Positions 47,468 through 56,164 of a DNA stretch of 64,000 bases are shown piece by piece. A program made the translations under genes and the position numbers. The notes under the pieces were generated by a model, which saw only the letters and a program-made list of their open reading frames with translations, was not told the origin of the DNA and did not search any database. Positions within the stretch are counted from its first letter, which is position 1. Every line of letters starts with the position of its first letter. Origin of the DNA: Polytrichum commune (lineage: Eukaryota > Streptophyta > Polytrichopsida > Polytrichales > Polytrichaceae); contig OX485809.1 of NCBI GenBank assembly GCA_950295325.1, forward strand, positions 33,728,001 to 33,792,000. The letters are read 5' to 3'.

Positions 47468-48112
47468 ATGAACATTATTGGCAAATCTTTACAAATACCC
47501 ATTATATTCAACACAACCGCACCACCCACACCAATAAACACCTCAGTAAACCGTAGTAAGAACTGGTCTCAACTCACACATCTGCCCCCTCCACCCCCTC
47601 CACCCCTGACCCAAACTACCAATATCCCACCAATCACAAACCATGACATATGCCTACCCCTCAAATACCCACCGCAATTTTGTTATTATACCGATGGGTC
47701 ATTTATCCCACCCAAAGCAATAACCCAATAACATTGGAGAAGAGAAAAGGCAGGATACGGTATATATAACCCTTTTAAAAACCTTAAAATTGCAGAGAGA
47801 CTACCAGGACTCCAAAATATACTACGAGCAGAACTGATGGCTATTCATCACACTTTATGCCTCCTCACTACCACATACCGAAATGTACTAGCACACATTT
47901 TCACAGATTGCCTTAATGTTTTATACCTCCTGAACACACAAACAAAACACCCAACCTCACACAACAATCACCTAGACAAAAAAATACTTGAATCTATAAT
48001 TACGATGTTACAATCCCGTACACAAACCACCACACTACATAAAGTCAAAGCCCACACGAATATAAGTGGCAACGAACAAGCGGACAAATTAGCCAAATGG
48101 GATGTGAATTAG
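47468..48112 (+). pseudogene. RNase H domain of retroelement copy 1
   Basis: After a Pro-rich spacer, YYTDGSF (about 47694-47714) gives the first acidic residue, RAELMA (47825-47842) the Glu, IFTDCLN (about 47895-47915) the second Asp, and GNEQADKLAK (about 48067-48096) the last Asp. All four catalytic acids of the RNase H fold are therefore present. A stop after the first block (AITQ*) and a frameshift break the frame. RNase H would remove the RNA template strand during element cDNA synthesis. Copy 2 aligns closely throughout. Confidence 0.75.
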
Positions 48113-48413
48113 ACCATAAAGATGCCATAGCAACGTATGAACATGCACACCCCACGCCATACTACCTTCAAAAAGGTTGGTGGCACTCAATGCAAGAAAC
48201 ACCAGACAAAGGCCCCATCCGACACCTTGGTAAATACATCATTAAATATGACAAAAAGCATAACCTATCCCTCATAGCAACCCAAACACACCAATTACAC
48301 AAATGGCTAGACAACAAAGATATTGACAAAGCATTACAAGTGACTTCTGGAACAATCCAGTCATCACAGATAAACAAAAAACATACCTAGTAAAATTCCG
48401 AACCGGACAATAT

Positions 48414-49101
48414 ATGGGACATGCTCTGAAACAACTCTTCTTTGGTAGAAACGCATACCCATCCAATACATGTCCTATTTGTAACTCACAAGAAGCAGAC
48501 ACATGGCTACATGTACTCCTAAAATGCAAACAACAACACATCCACGTGCTCATAACAAATAGACATAACAAAGCGGTATGGGAAATACGCAAACTTCTCG
48601 TCTCAAACAAAGTCACAAGACATTACATACTTATGAATGCAAGCACATACAATGAACTACCCCAAGAAAACACAGTACCAACATGGTTACTACCATGCAC
48701 ATGTGAAACGGGCTCGTAGTCATGCTCGTGTGAAAATACGGGCGTTATTTTTTCTTTTTTTCTTTTTTCTTTGCACATGTGACACCCAAAGATGCCACTA
48801 TAACGCTAGGCTCAAACCCGACATACTATGCATCTTAGGCCACCCATACAACTCCTCACCACCAGAAACACCTACACCAACAATTACTATACAATTCATT
48901 GAATTTACATACTGCAATGACAAGTTCTATGCTGAAACAAGAGAGCGGAAAATTACAAAATATCAACCACTCATCAACGATATCATAGCAAGAGGTTGGA
49001 ACATAGCTCCACTTATAGTACTAGCATCAGGTGCCAGAGCCACAACTCACATCCCCTCGATGAACGAACTCGAAACAAAGCTTAAACTCCCTACATTATA
49101 A
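48414..49101 (+). pseudogene. Zinc knuckle and RLE domain of retroelement copy 1
   Basis: CPICNSQEADTWLHVLLKC (about 48471-48527) is a C-x2-C-x9-H-x4-C knuckle, followed by an R-H-N motif (48561-48569). The RLE follows: LKPDILC (about 48811-48831), IQFIEFTYC (about 48889-48915) and a K-x-x-K-Y block. Together these are the hallmark of restriction-like endonucleases of early-branching non-LTR retroelements, which nick the target DNA. A 65-bp insertion (48707-48771) splits the domain and shifts the frame; without it the frame reads through to CDTQRCH. The plus frame ends at 49101. Confidence 0.75.
48707..48771 (+). mobile_element. 65-bp insertion with 11-bp target duplication
   Basis: TGCACATGTGA occurs at 48696-48706 and exactly again at 48772-48782. 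The 65 bases between start with AACGGGCTCGTAGTC and end in a T-rich pyrimidine tract. Copy 2 lacks the insertion and its protein runs PCIC...CHCNARF through this point, so this is a true insertion. A long perfect duplication and a simple-sequence tail suggest target-primed retroposition of a very short RNA or SINE fragment. Confidence 0.8.
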
Positions 49102-49380
49102 ATTAGGAGCACATTCAAACAAATCAATATAATCGCCATAGAATACGCACACTCAATATTAATCCATAAAAGACGAATAGAAAATAGACAATCACATACT
49201 TACAAAATCATATTTAAATCTTATGAACCCAACACACCCTCCTCCCCCCCCCCGGTTAACCGGTAAAAACATTAGTTACTAACATAGTGTCTACTCCCTG
49301 CAAAGGGTGAAGTAGTATTACATCCAACGCCTCTACCTTGGGGTATGGCCACGGATGTCCTACGAACAAACACTTTATTC

Positions 49381-49425
49381 ACTCCGGCCCCCTAGCCGGG
49401 ACCGGAGTTCTTCATCTTCTGTGGG
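49381..49425 (+). repeat. 3'-terminal hairpin and tail of retroelement copy 1
   Basis: ACTCCGG (49381-49387) and CCGGAGT (49402-49408) pair, as do the inner CCC and GGG, giving a GC-rich stem with a short loop, followed by a TTCTTCATCTTCTG tail. The same hairpin with the same preceding CACTTTATTCAC / CACTCTATTCAC block ends copy 2 (50117-50144, minus). Confidence 0.7.
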
Positions 49426-50095
49426 CATGGCATGATACATCCAATTATTGCCGATTTGATAATATTCGTCAACATAAGAAAAGAAAAAAAGTAAGAAGAA
49501 AGTATAGATATTATATGTTTTCTTTTTAGTATGAAAGAGGAAAATATATTGACCATACTAATGCCAAATGCCATTTGTTTACATTTTAGTCAACTTGTGG
49601 ACCATTGTGTAACATAGGCATACACCTCATAAAATTCTTGAACATACTCATGCCAAGATATTAGTAAGCGCTTTTGAACGCCACAATGTCACTAATGACG
49701 AAGTTGTTGATCATTAATATAACCTAGCATATGCCTTAAAATAGGATACGTGACACAATTACGCATGTGACACTAAATGCCATAAATGATATGGCGGCCT
49801 CCCTAGAATGTTGGTTTATATAGACGGGGGCAGCCCCAAAAATTAGTTGTGATCTAAAAGTCCATGTGCACAGTTCTCACAACCATGATGATCATCTTTA
49901 TAGTTGTGCAAATGAACTCTACTTTAATTTCTTGCTGCACTTGGCATTGTCCCATGTTGAAAGTGTTCATCTTTTGTACCTTTGATTGCTCACTCCATTC
50001 TTTGATTGTTGGCTTTCCTTAATCTACATCGAGATTACATTCACTACACTGATCATCCCAATTAGTGCATGTTAGTCAAAGTTATGCAGTGCTAT
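49426..50095. other. Stretch between two convergent retroelement 3' ends
   Basis: No gene. Pieces of family D are present: GACACTAAATGCCATAAATG (49770-49790) and GTTATGCAGTGCTATAAGTA (50081-50100). Copy 2 of the retroelement thus seems to have inserted into or beside a family D MITE. Confidence 0.45.
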
Positions 50096-50096
50096 A

Positions 50097-51955
50097 AGTA
50101 AGATAGATAGATAGAAACTCCGGTCCCAATATAGGGGCCGGTGTGAATAGAGTGTCCGTTCGTGATGCCAACAATCCCATGTCCATAGGACATGGGGAAG
50201 CTGGGACAAAACTACTCTCCTCTTCCGAGGATGGACACTATAATAACCAAAAAACATGGGTCCAGCAAGGCCCACTAGGGTGAATAGCGTTAAAAGTATA
50301 AGGAGTGGGTGTAATGTGAGGATGTAAGCGAGGTGATGATTCTGTGGTAGGTTGTACCAACCTAGCGGCTCCAATCCCTCATATGATTGGGACATAAAAA
50401 CTAATGAAATAAATCTAATCTAATTGTGAGTTTAGAGTGTGAAGTTTTGAGTTATGGAGGGTCTAGATTTTGTGGGAGCGGTTGGTGGTTTTCAATCCGC
50501 CTTTTATGGAGGAGGATTGACATGGCATATTGAATTGCGATGGTATTAATGGTTTTGAAGGTATGTTTGATGGTAGCCATGGGTAGTTTGAGGTTGGTTT
50601 CAAGAATTTCCATAGATGGGGTGTGGGCAGTAGCTCTGGCCCCAGCTGTGATGACAATAAGCGGTTCGATTTTCCATCCTCTGGCAACGATACTATCAAT
50701 TAGAGGCTTATATTTGTGATTTTTTGCTTCAGTGGCTTCTGAGGAAAATCTATCATTGCAGTATGTGAATTCAATAAATTGTATGGTGAGGTTAGGGTCA
50801 ATGTCAGTGGGAGGGTTGCTTTGACATGGTAGTCCTTTTACACAGAGTATATCTGGCCGAAATCTAGCGTTACAGTGACACATGTTTGTGCTACATATAC
50901 AAGGGAGGAGCCAATTGGGAACAGTATTTTCGGGGGAATTATTATTGAAGGTACCGGCATTCATGAGAGTAAAGCATCGGGATTTTTCAGACGAGATTAG
51001 GAGCTTCCTAATTTCGCCAACTGCTTTATTATGTCTTTTAACTCTAAGTGAATGTATATGTTGTTGTTTACATGTAAGTAGAACGTGGAGCCAAGTGTCT
51101 AGTTCGTTTGAGTTGCATATAGGACACATAATAGAAGGGTAGTGTTGGGGACCGAAGAACAGTTGCTTCCTAGCATTGCCCATGTATGTTTCTGTGCGGA
51201 ATTTAATAATGCAGGATTTTTGTTTGTCGGTGATTAAGGGATTTGTCCAAAATTCATTGGATAGTTCTTTGTCTATGTGTACATTTTCTGTCCATTTTGA
51301 AGTATTGGGGCTTTGTGTGGCCATGAGTGCTATATTGGTTTCCCTATCATATTTTATAATTTGTTTGTCTAAGAATCTGACAGGACCTTTATCTGGGACG
51401 TCCGTCATGGAGGCCCATACGTCTTTTTGATAATAGTATGGGGTGGCGTGGGCATGTTCATATGAGTGAGTAGCAATACGGTGTTCTAATTCTAACCCTT
51501 CTTTTGCTAGTTTATTTGCTTTTTCATTACCTTCAATGTTAACGTGTGCTCGAACTTTGGAAATTGTGATTGGTTGTGTACGGTTTTGAAGGATTTGTAC
51601 CATGGAGTTGAGTGTGACTTGGTCTGGGTGACTATTATGAAGGGTGGGATGTTTAATTTGGGTGTTGAGTAGATAGAGTACGTTTAGACTGTCTGTGAAT
51701 ATGTATGCGGGTTCATTAGGAAATTGTGTATTTATTAGTGTTAGTGTTTGGTGTAGAGCCATCATTTCTGCACGTAGTATGTTTTGGTGTCCATAGAGTC
51801 TTTTGGCGATATTTCAGCCTTTGGGACTGTAGATACCGTAGCCAGCTCTTTCTCTTCTCCATTCGCTAGGGGCAATTTCTTTGGGTTTTATAAAGGAGCC
51901 ATCAGTGTAGTAGCTGAATTGGGGGTGGAATTTAAGGGGTAGGTTTATCAAAGAA
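50097..51955 (-). mobile_element. RNase H/RLE retroelement copy 2, 5'-truncated
   Basis: On the minus strand the element starts abruptly at about 51955, just before the first RNase H block (LPLKFHPQFSYYTDGSF), and runs through RNase H, zinc knuckle and RLE to a 3' UTR with the GC hairpin at 50144-50117 and a (CTAT)n tail (50116-50099). 5' truncation plus a simple-sequence tail is typical of target-primed reverse transcription. No target duplication could be fixed because the 5' flank is A/T-rich. The sequence is better preserved than copies 1 and 3, so this is probably the youngest of the three. Confidence 0.7.
50452..51955 (-). pseudogene. RNase H - zinc knuckle - RLE protein of copy 2
   Basis: From 51765 (Met) to 50452 the frame is open for 437 codons; the same frame continues upstream to about 51950 through one TGA, after YGIYSPKG, to the first RNase H block. 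In the numbering from 51765, RNase H contributes D25 (IFTDSLN) and GNEKANK at 79-85, where the usual last Asp is N84. C214, C217, H227 and C232 form a C-x2-C-x9-H-x4-C knuckle; R244-H245-N246 follows. A second Cys cluster (C289, C291, C296, C298) precedes R303-P304-D305, E332 (IEFTYC) and K348/K351-Y352 of the PD-(D/E)xK-type endonuclease. With one stop, a 5' truncation and no reverse transcriptase it cannot be autonomous. Confidence 0.8.
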
Positions 51956-52254
51956 AAAGAAAATGATAAAAAAATATCAATATATTTACATTGATTTGAA
52001 TGCAAGCCCTTTGCCATATGATTTATGTCTTTAAAAATACAATTTTGGACCCATGACTACACAAACTCAATTTCAATTCTTCACAAAAAAACTTTCATAT
52101 GTGTGTCAAGAGCCTTCTCAAAAGCTCCCTCTTTCTCCAACCACGAAGGTTCCATGTCCCATGAATCAAAATAGTTGGAACCTCTTTTGGCTTTATGAAG
52201 GCAATTTGAGTTTTAAAAATAGGAATATAATTTCATGGTCATTGGCCAAACTGT
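51956..52254. other. Unassigned short stretch
   Basis: AT-rich at its left end, where the retroelement is truncated; nothing else recognised. Confidence 0.35.
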
Positions 52255-52889
52255 AAAGGCATGTTTACGCAAAAGCCATTTGGCCATGGCTCTTGATAAT
52301 CCTTGAATTCTATTGATTGATAATTGTCACCCCCCAAGCTTTAGGTTTACGTGAGGGTAATTTTGGACTACAACCCTTAACATTTTGAGTGGATAAAATT
52401 CCTACATGGAATCCCCACATGACAAGTATGGATGATGTTGGTTGGGGGTTACATGAGAATCTTCTAGGACAACTCTTGAAGGTAAGCATGACGAAATGTG
52501 AGGCAAGAATTTGGGTTTACACTAAGGGCATGTTTACACCAAAGGCGTTAGGCCATGGCTATTAAATAACCATGGTACCCCGCTTTTTGGATGAGACCAT
52601 AGAGAAGTCCATGGGCTATATAGCCCAAAGTCTTTTGGAGATCACAAGCCCTTAGGGCATGTTTACACTAAAGCCAACATGCTACTGCTCTTGAAAGTCC
52701 TTGAGTTCTTAGTGGTTGAGAGTGTCACGCCCCCCCGCTTTAAGTTTACATGACGGTAGTTTTGGGCCACAACCCATGAAAAATCTACATAGAATCCCAT
52801 ATGACAAGTATCAATAATGTTGGTTGAAATTATAGGGAATTTTTTGGGACAACTCTTGACATTAGGCATGACAAAAGTTGGGTTTGCAA
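52255..52889. repeat. Tandem pair of family K repeats (MITE-like)
   Basis: Two units of about 250-270 bp, 52255-52525 and 52655-52889, share GGCATGTTTAC at the start, the GTCACCCCCCAAGCTTTAGG / GTCACGCCCCCCCGCTTTAAG block, ATGACAAGTATGGATGATGT / ATGACAAGTATCAATAATGT, and the end TTGGGTTTACACTAAGGG / TTGGGTTTGCAATAAGGG. A shorter related block (52526-52654) lies between. The GGGCATGTTTACACC end resembles those of families A and B. Confidence 0.55.
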
Positions 52890-52892
52890 TAA

Positions 52893-53494
52893 GGGCCACT
52901 TCACACATAAGCCAAGAGCCGTGACCTTGTAATGGTGAGGACCCTTGACTCTCATCCAAAGGCCGTACCATGGGTGTTGGGAAAGCCGTTTCATGTAGTC
53001 ATGGGCCCTCAAGTATAGTGTGAAGTGAGAATGAACCATGTTGCGGGACCATTGTATATTTTGTTGGCGGAAAAAAGAGGGGAGGCTTTGGTTTAATATA
53101 ATATGTCCGAAACTCCATCAATTTGAGAGAATTACTTGGTGGTGTTTGTTTGTCTTGGAATCTATCCTAGAATCTATTATGGAATTTGCCCTATGATTTG
53201 TCTTGAAATATGTCTTGTTGGCAAAAAATTTAAAAAGTCATGGTCTCCCGGAATTTGCGTGAGGCCCACCTCTTGGAGGTGGGCTTGACGAAAATTCCGG
53301 GAGACCATTAAACCTTATCCATAGTCCGCCATGTAGGACTCCATGTAGACTTTTCATCCATGAAGTCTTCTTTGGGCCTTTAGGCCTTCACCTTCATGTG
53401 TGAAATGAACTTGGACGGTCTCCACCCTTTCGACCAATGAAAGCTCTTAGATTGCAAGGATCATGGGCCTTCAATCTTGTGTGTGAAGTGGCCC
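52893..53494. mobile_element. MITE family B copy 5, intact ends with TAA duplication
   Basis: The left end GGGCCACTTCACACATAAG and the right end CTTGTGTGTGAAGTGGCCC are well paired, and TAA lies directly outside each (52890-52892 and 53495-53497). At 602 bp it is the best defined family B copy. An inner inverted repeat (TCTCCCGGAATTTGCGTGAG and the mirrored GACGAAAATTCCGGGAGACC) lies at about 53243-53308. The G-rich end and TWA duplication suggest a PIF/Harbinger-type non-autonomous element. Confidence 0.8.
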
Positions 53495-53497
53495 TAA

Positions 53498-54419
53498 GGA
53501 CTTGTGCCCTCCAAAAGACTTTGGGCTTCTCTATGCTCTCCTCCAAAAGGCAAGGGTGGTTGCCATGGCCCCCCTCATGATGCCTCCAGTGCAAACTGGC
53601 CCTAACGGAAGCAGTAGAGTGGCCCTCCAGAGACAGTTGGTTGAGAATTCCTGTTGTGGGCAGCCAAGCTAGAGTGTCTCCGTTCCGGCAATGAATGCGA
53701 GCGCAGTCTTTTGCTTTTGCAATTGTGCAGGCGTGTTGTGAGGGGGTGTGGCCCAATTACAAGTGGTGGAAAAGGCTTTCCACCGGGGAAAGGCAAGGCA
53801 AAAAAGGTCAGGAGGGAGGAAGGAAAGGCGATCGAATCCTGGAATCCTGCCATTTCTGTAGATCCACCCCACTTGAAAGTGCTTAATAGCAGCCGCAGCA
53901 GCCCCACCTACGCCGCGTCTCCGACGCAGGCCCAAATATATACACCTCCTGGCACAGAGGTGGGATTTTATTATATGCACATGAATAAGCTAGATAGATA
54001 GATTGAGGAGGGATAAAACTACTCCACACTTTCCTCGGAGCTCAGTGCACTGCCAGTCCCGGATGGATCCCGCACCGATTTCCAAACCGCGGGTCTAATA
54101 TACTTCACCAGGAGTCTACACAGTTTACAAAGGAGTGATCTACACAAGGAGTCTAGACGAGTAGTATCTACATTGCGATTCTGCAGGCTGCTGCGGTGCG
54201 GCGTTTGCCTCTCTTAAGAAACTTACCTCCTGGAGGGTATTACTAATCCGAGCAGATTTTAGGGACGCTCCTCATCTCACATGAGAGAGAGAGAGAGAGA
54301 GAGCGCTCAAACCTTTGAATGCTTGGGCTGGGTGCACAGGTAATCTCATGGATGAAGAAGAGGTTCCAGTAAATAGAAGCCTCTTAAAGGTTGACAGCCC
54401 TTGTTTATTCACTTACTTC
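53498..54419. other. Unassigned GC-richer stretch
   Basis: 53590-54310 is GC-richer than its neighbours and has open frames on both strands (53654-54001 plus, 53980-53669 and 53756-53394 minus) that overlap each other and match no family I know. (GA)n at 54283-54302. A small gene or exon cannot be excluded. Confidence 0.35.
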
Positions 54420-54740
54420 CATATTTGAGTGGTATGTGAATTGGTGTGGCTCCAAGAACGGATACTAAAAAGACACGTGTTTGGAGGAGATTGGGCATTT
54501 GCTCAATATTTAATACTCATCATAGGCCCAACATTTGATATATTGGGGGGGGGGGGTGGGAAGAGGGATGGCACTTGTATGACCATTTAATGAGCATGAA
54601 AATCCTCATTTTGATAACGATAAAATATTTATGAAGTTCAAAAATTATAATGCAAATGGTTTGGTAAACAAGACATGGCTGAGGCCAAACATTATAAGGA
54701 CACAACTTAGAGTTGGCAAAACTATGTTGCACTGATTGTG
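54420..54740. repeat. Family F arm, solo
   Basis: Same order as the right arm of the element at 14150-15800: GTATGTGAATTGGTGTGGCT, a G run (54545-54555), GACCATTTAATGAGCATGAA, TTTGATAACGATAAAAT. No inverted partner within 2 kb. Confidence 0.5.
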
Positions 54741-55630
54741 TGTTTCATATCACTTTCAAGCTGTGGAAGGCTTAAAATGTTTGTTTAAAACATGGTTTGT
54801 GAAGGGTCCCCAATGTTTTCACCTTCACCTTCCATGAACTCATGGTACAATTCCAACGAGAGGGAAGTTGTCGCATACGAGCGTACCTTGCATCCATCCA
54901 ATTTAAAAAAAACCCGGACCCCTATAAGTTCGTGGCCAAATTCATCTTAATTGACTCGGACTAGACTAATCTGATGTCAAAATACACCAAGCAAGGAAAG
55001 CTACCGGGCTTCATATATACATATTGTTTCAGGGCTTTTATGTTGTATGATCTGGGAGGTATGTTATGCTCGTTTGCGGCAACTCCCTCTTGCCACGAAT
55101 GCATGGTCCAAAGCTCCTTGCCCTTTACAAGGAAAGTAAAATGATGAATCTCCCATCCTATCCGGCCCACGTATATAAGATCCCTATGTATATAGTATCC
55201 TGTACTGCACTAACTACTACTGTATAGGTAGCTAGGTACCTGTGTTGAAAGAGAGGAGAATTTGGGCAGTGGATTGCATAACGGTAGAGGACCGGGACCA
55301 GGGAAGCTGCTCCAGGGTGGGTCCGGCCAGTGCTGCTTCGGAGCTCCAGGCTTTGGACTCACTCGTATTTAATGTGCACTCCCACTGCCTATTTTGGGGA
55401 ACGGGACAGGGTGCTGCTAGGCTCGGAACAGGCTCGGTGGCCGGGAGCAGGTTCGGGCGTGGGGTGGGTGGGATTCATTGTCCCCCCGGAGGAAGGGACA
55501 ATGGTGGTTTGACACTCTCTGCGGCAGCTTCGGCAAGGTTTTTCACTCACTTCCACAGCACTCCAAGCTGCTAAAACCCTGCCATGCTCCAGGTGTCGAT
55601 CTTCGAGTCAAGAATCCCCCCCCCCTCCGG
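54741..55630. other. Upstream region of the CRF gene
   Basis: No separate gene recognised. 55240-55600 is GC-rich, with overlapping frames (55242-55574 and 55330-55512) that look compositional. A C run lies at 55617-55625 just before the TATA box of the CRF gene. Confidence 0.35.
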
Positions 55631-55636
55631 TTGGTG

Positions 55637-55644
55637 TATATAAG
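55637..55644 (+). promoter_or_regulatory. Probable TATA box of the CRF gene
   Basis: TATATAAG lies in a GC-rich setting about 520 bases upstream of the CRF start codon. It would place transcription start near 55665-55675 and give a 5' leader of about 490 nt. Confidence 0.45.
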
Positions 55645-55722
55645 GGGCATCCGTCGTGCTCATGTCTCTGCTCTCGAGAAGTTAGTTGAAACGGGGAGGT
55701 GGAGCCGTGAGTTAGATACTGC

Positions 55723-55824
55723 ATGAGGAAGGGGAAGGAAAGCCAAGGCAGGAAAGAAAGGGAGAGAGAGCGTCAGAATTGGAAGACGAGCATTAGCCAT
55801 TTAACACTTGCTCGAAACTCCTGA
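55723..55824 (+). promoter_or_regulatory. Upstream ORF 1 in the CRF leader
   Basis: ATG at 55723 opens a 33-codon Arg/Glu/Lys-rich frame ending TGA at 55822-55824. A second, very short uORF (55869-55889, six codons) follows. If the leader is unspliced these would reduce initiation at the CRF start. Confidence 0.35.
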
Positions 55825-55997
55825 GAGCTTGAAGATTGGTGTTGGGTCCCAAGAGCGTGGGTTTCTGGATGAAAGCTTGTCAACTTTGAGGTATCAAACC
55901 CCCGAGCATTGCAAGTTTGAACACCCAACTCGAGTTCCAGTGTTAAGTGGGCCGTAGGGGAGGAGGGGAGAATCGGCCTCTGAGGGAGTGGACAGCC

Positions 55998-56075
55998 ATG
56001 GATGTTTTAGTGGAGTTTTGTCGTTCTTCTGCCTGTTTTCCAGTGTCAACTCGTGCTTTTGGTAAACAAGTTTGA
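55998..56075 (+). promoter_or_regulatory. Upstream ORF in the CRF leader, good context
   Basis: GCCATGG at 55995-56001 is a strong initiation context. The frame encodes 25 residues and stops at TGA 56073-56075, about 90 nt before the CRF start. A CCTGTTTTCCAG sequence at about 56031-56042 could be a splice acceptor, in which case a leader intron would remove some uORFs. Confidence 0.35.
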
Positions 56076-56164
56076 CCGACGATACAAGCAGCAGCAGGTG
56101 TAGGTGGGTAATTAGGAACACAGGAGCATTTGCACTTCTGTATTGTGAAGCACTTCGCAGCACA

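Larger units (their letters stand above)
44520..49425 (+). mobile_element. RNase H/RLE non-LTR retroelement, copy 1 (longest)
   Basis: The whole stretch has a strongly A/C-rich, G-poor plus strand, setting it apart from its flanks. In order it holds a Cys-cluster ORF fragment (44649-44990), a minisatellite (45270-45865), a non-coding A/C-rich part, a linker frame (46520-46837), a region resembling PCIF1-type methyltransferases (46985-47440), RNase H (47690-48096), a zinc knuckle with R-H-N (48471-48569), the RLE (48814-49030) and a 3' UTR ending in a GC hairpin (49381-49408). Stops, frameshifts and a 65-bp insertion make it defective. No reverse transcriptase was recognised, so a deletion or replacement between 44.9 and 46.5 kb is likely. 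The architecture suggests a Dualen/RandI-like element. The 5' end is uncertain. Confidence 0.6.

Noticed and set aside
53394-54001. Overlapping frames of 100-120 codons on both strands
   Set aside because: They overlap each other in a GC-rich patch and match no family; left as unassigned.
56072-56164. Upstream extension of the CRF protein
   Set aside because: The extension starts at TTG; the first in-frame ATG is 56165, after which the family-like sequence starts.
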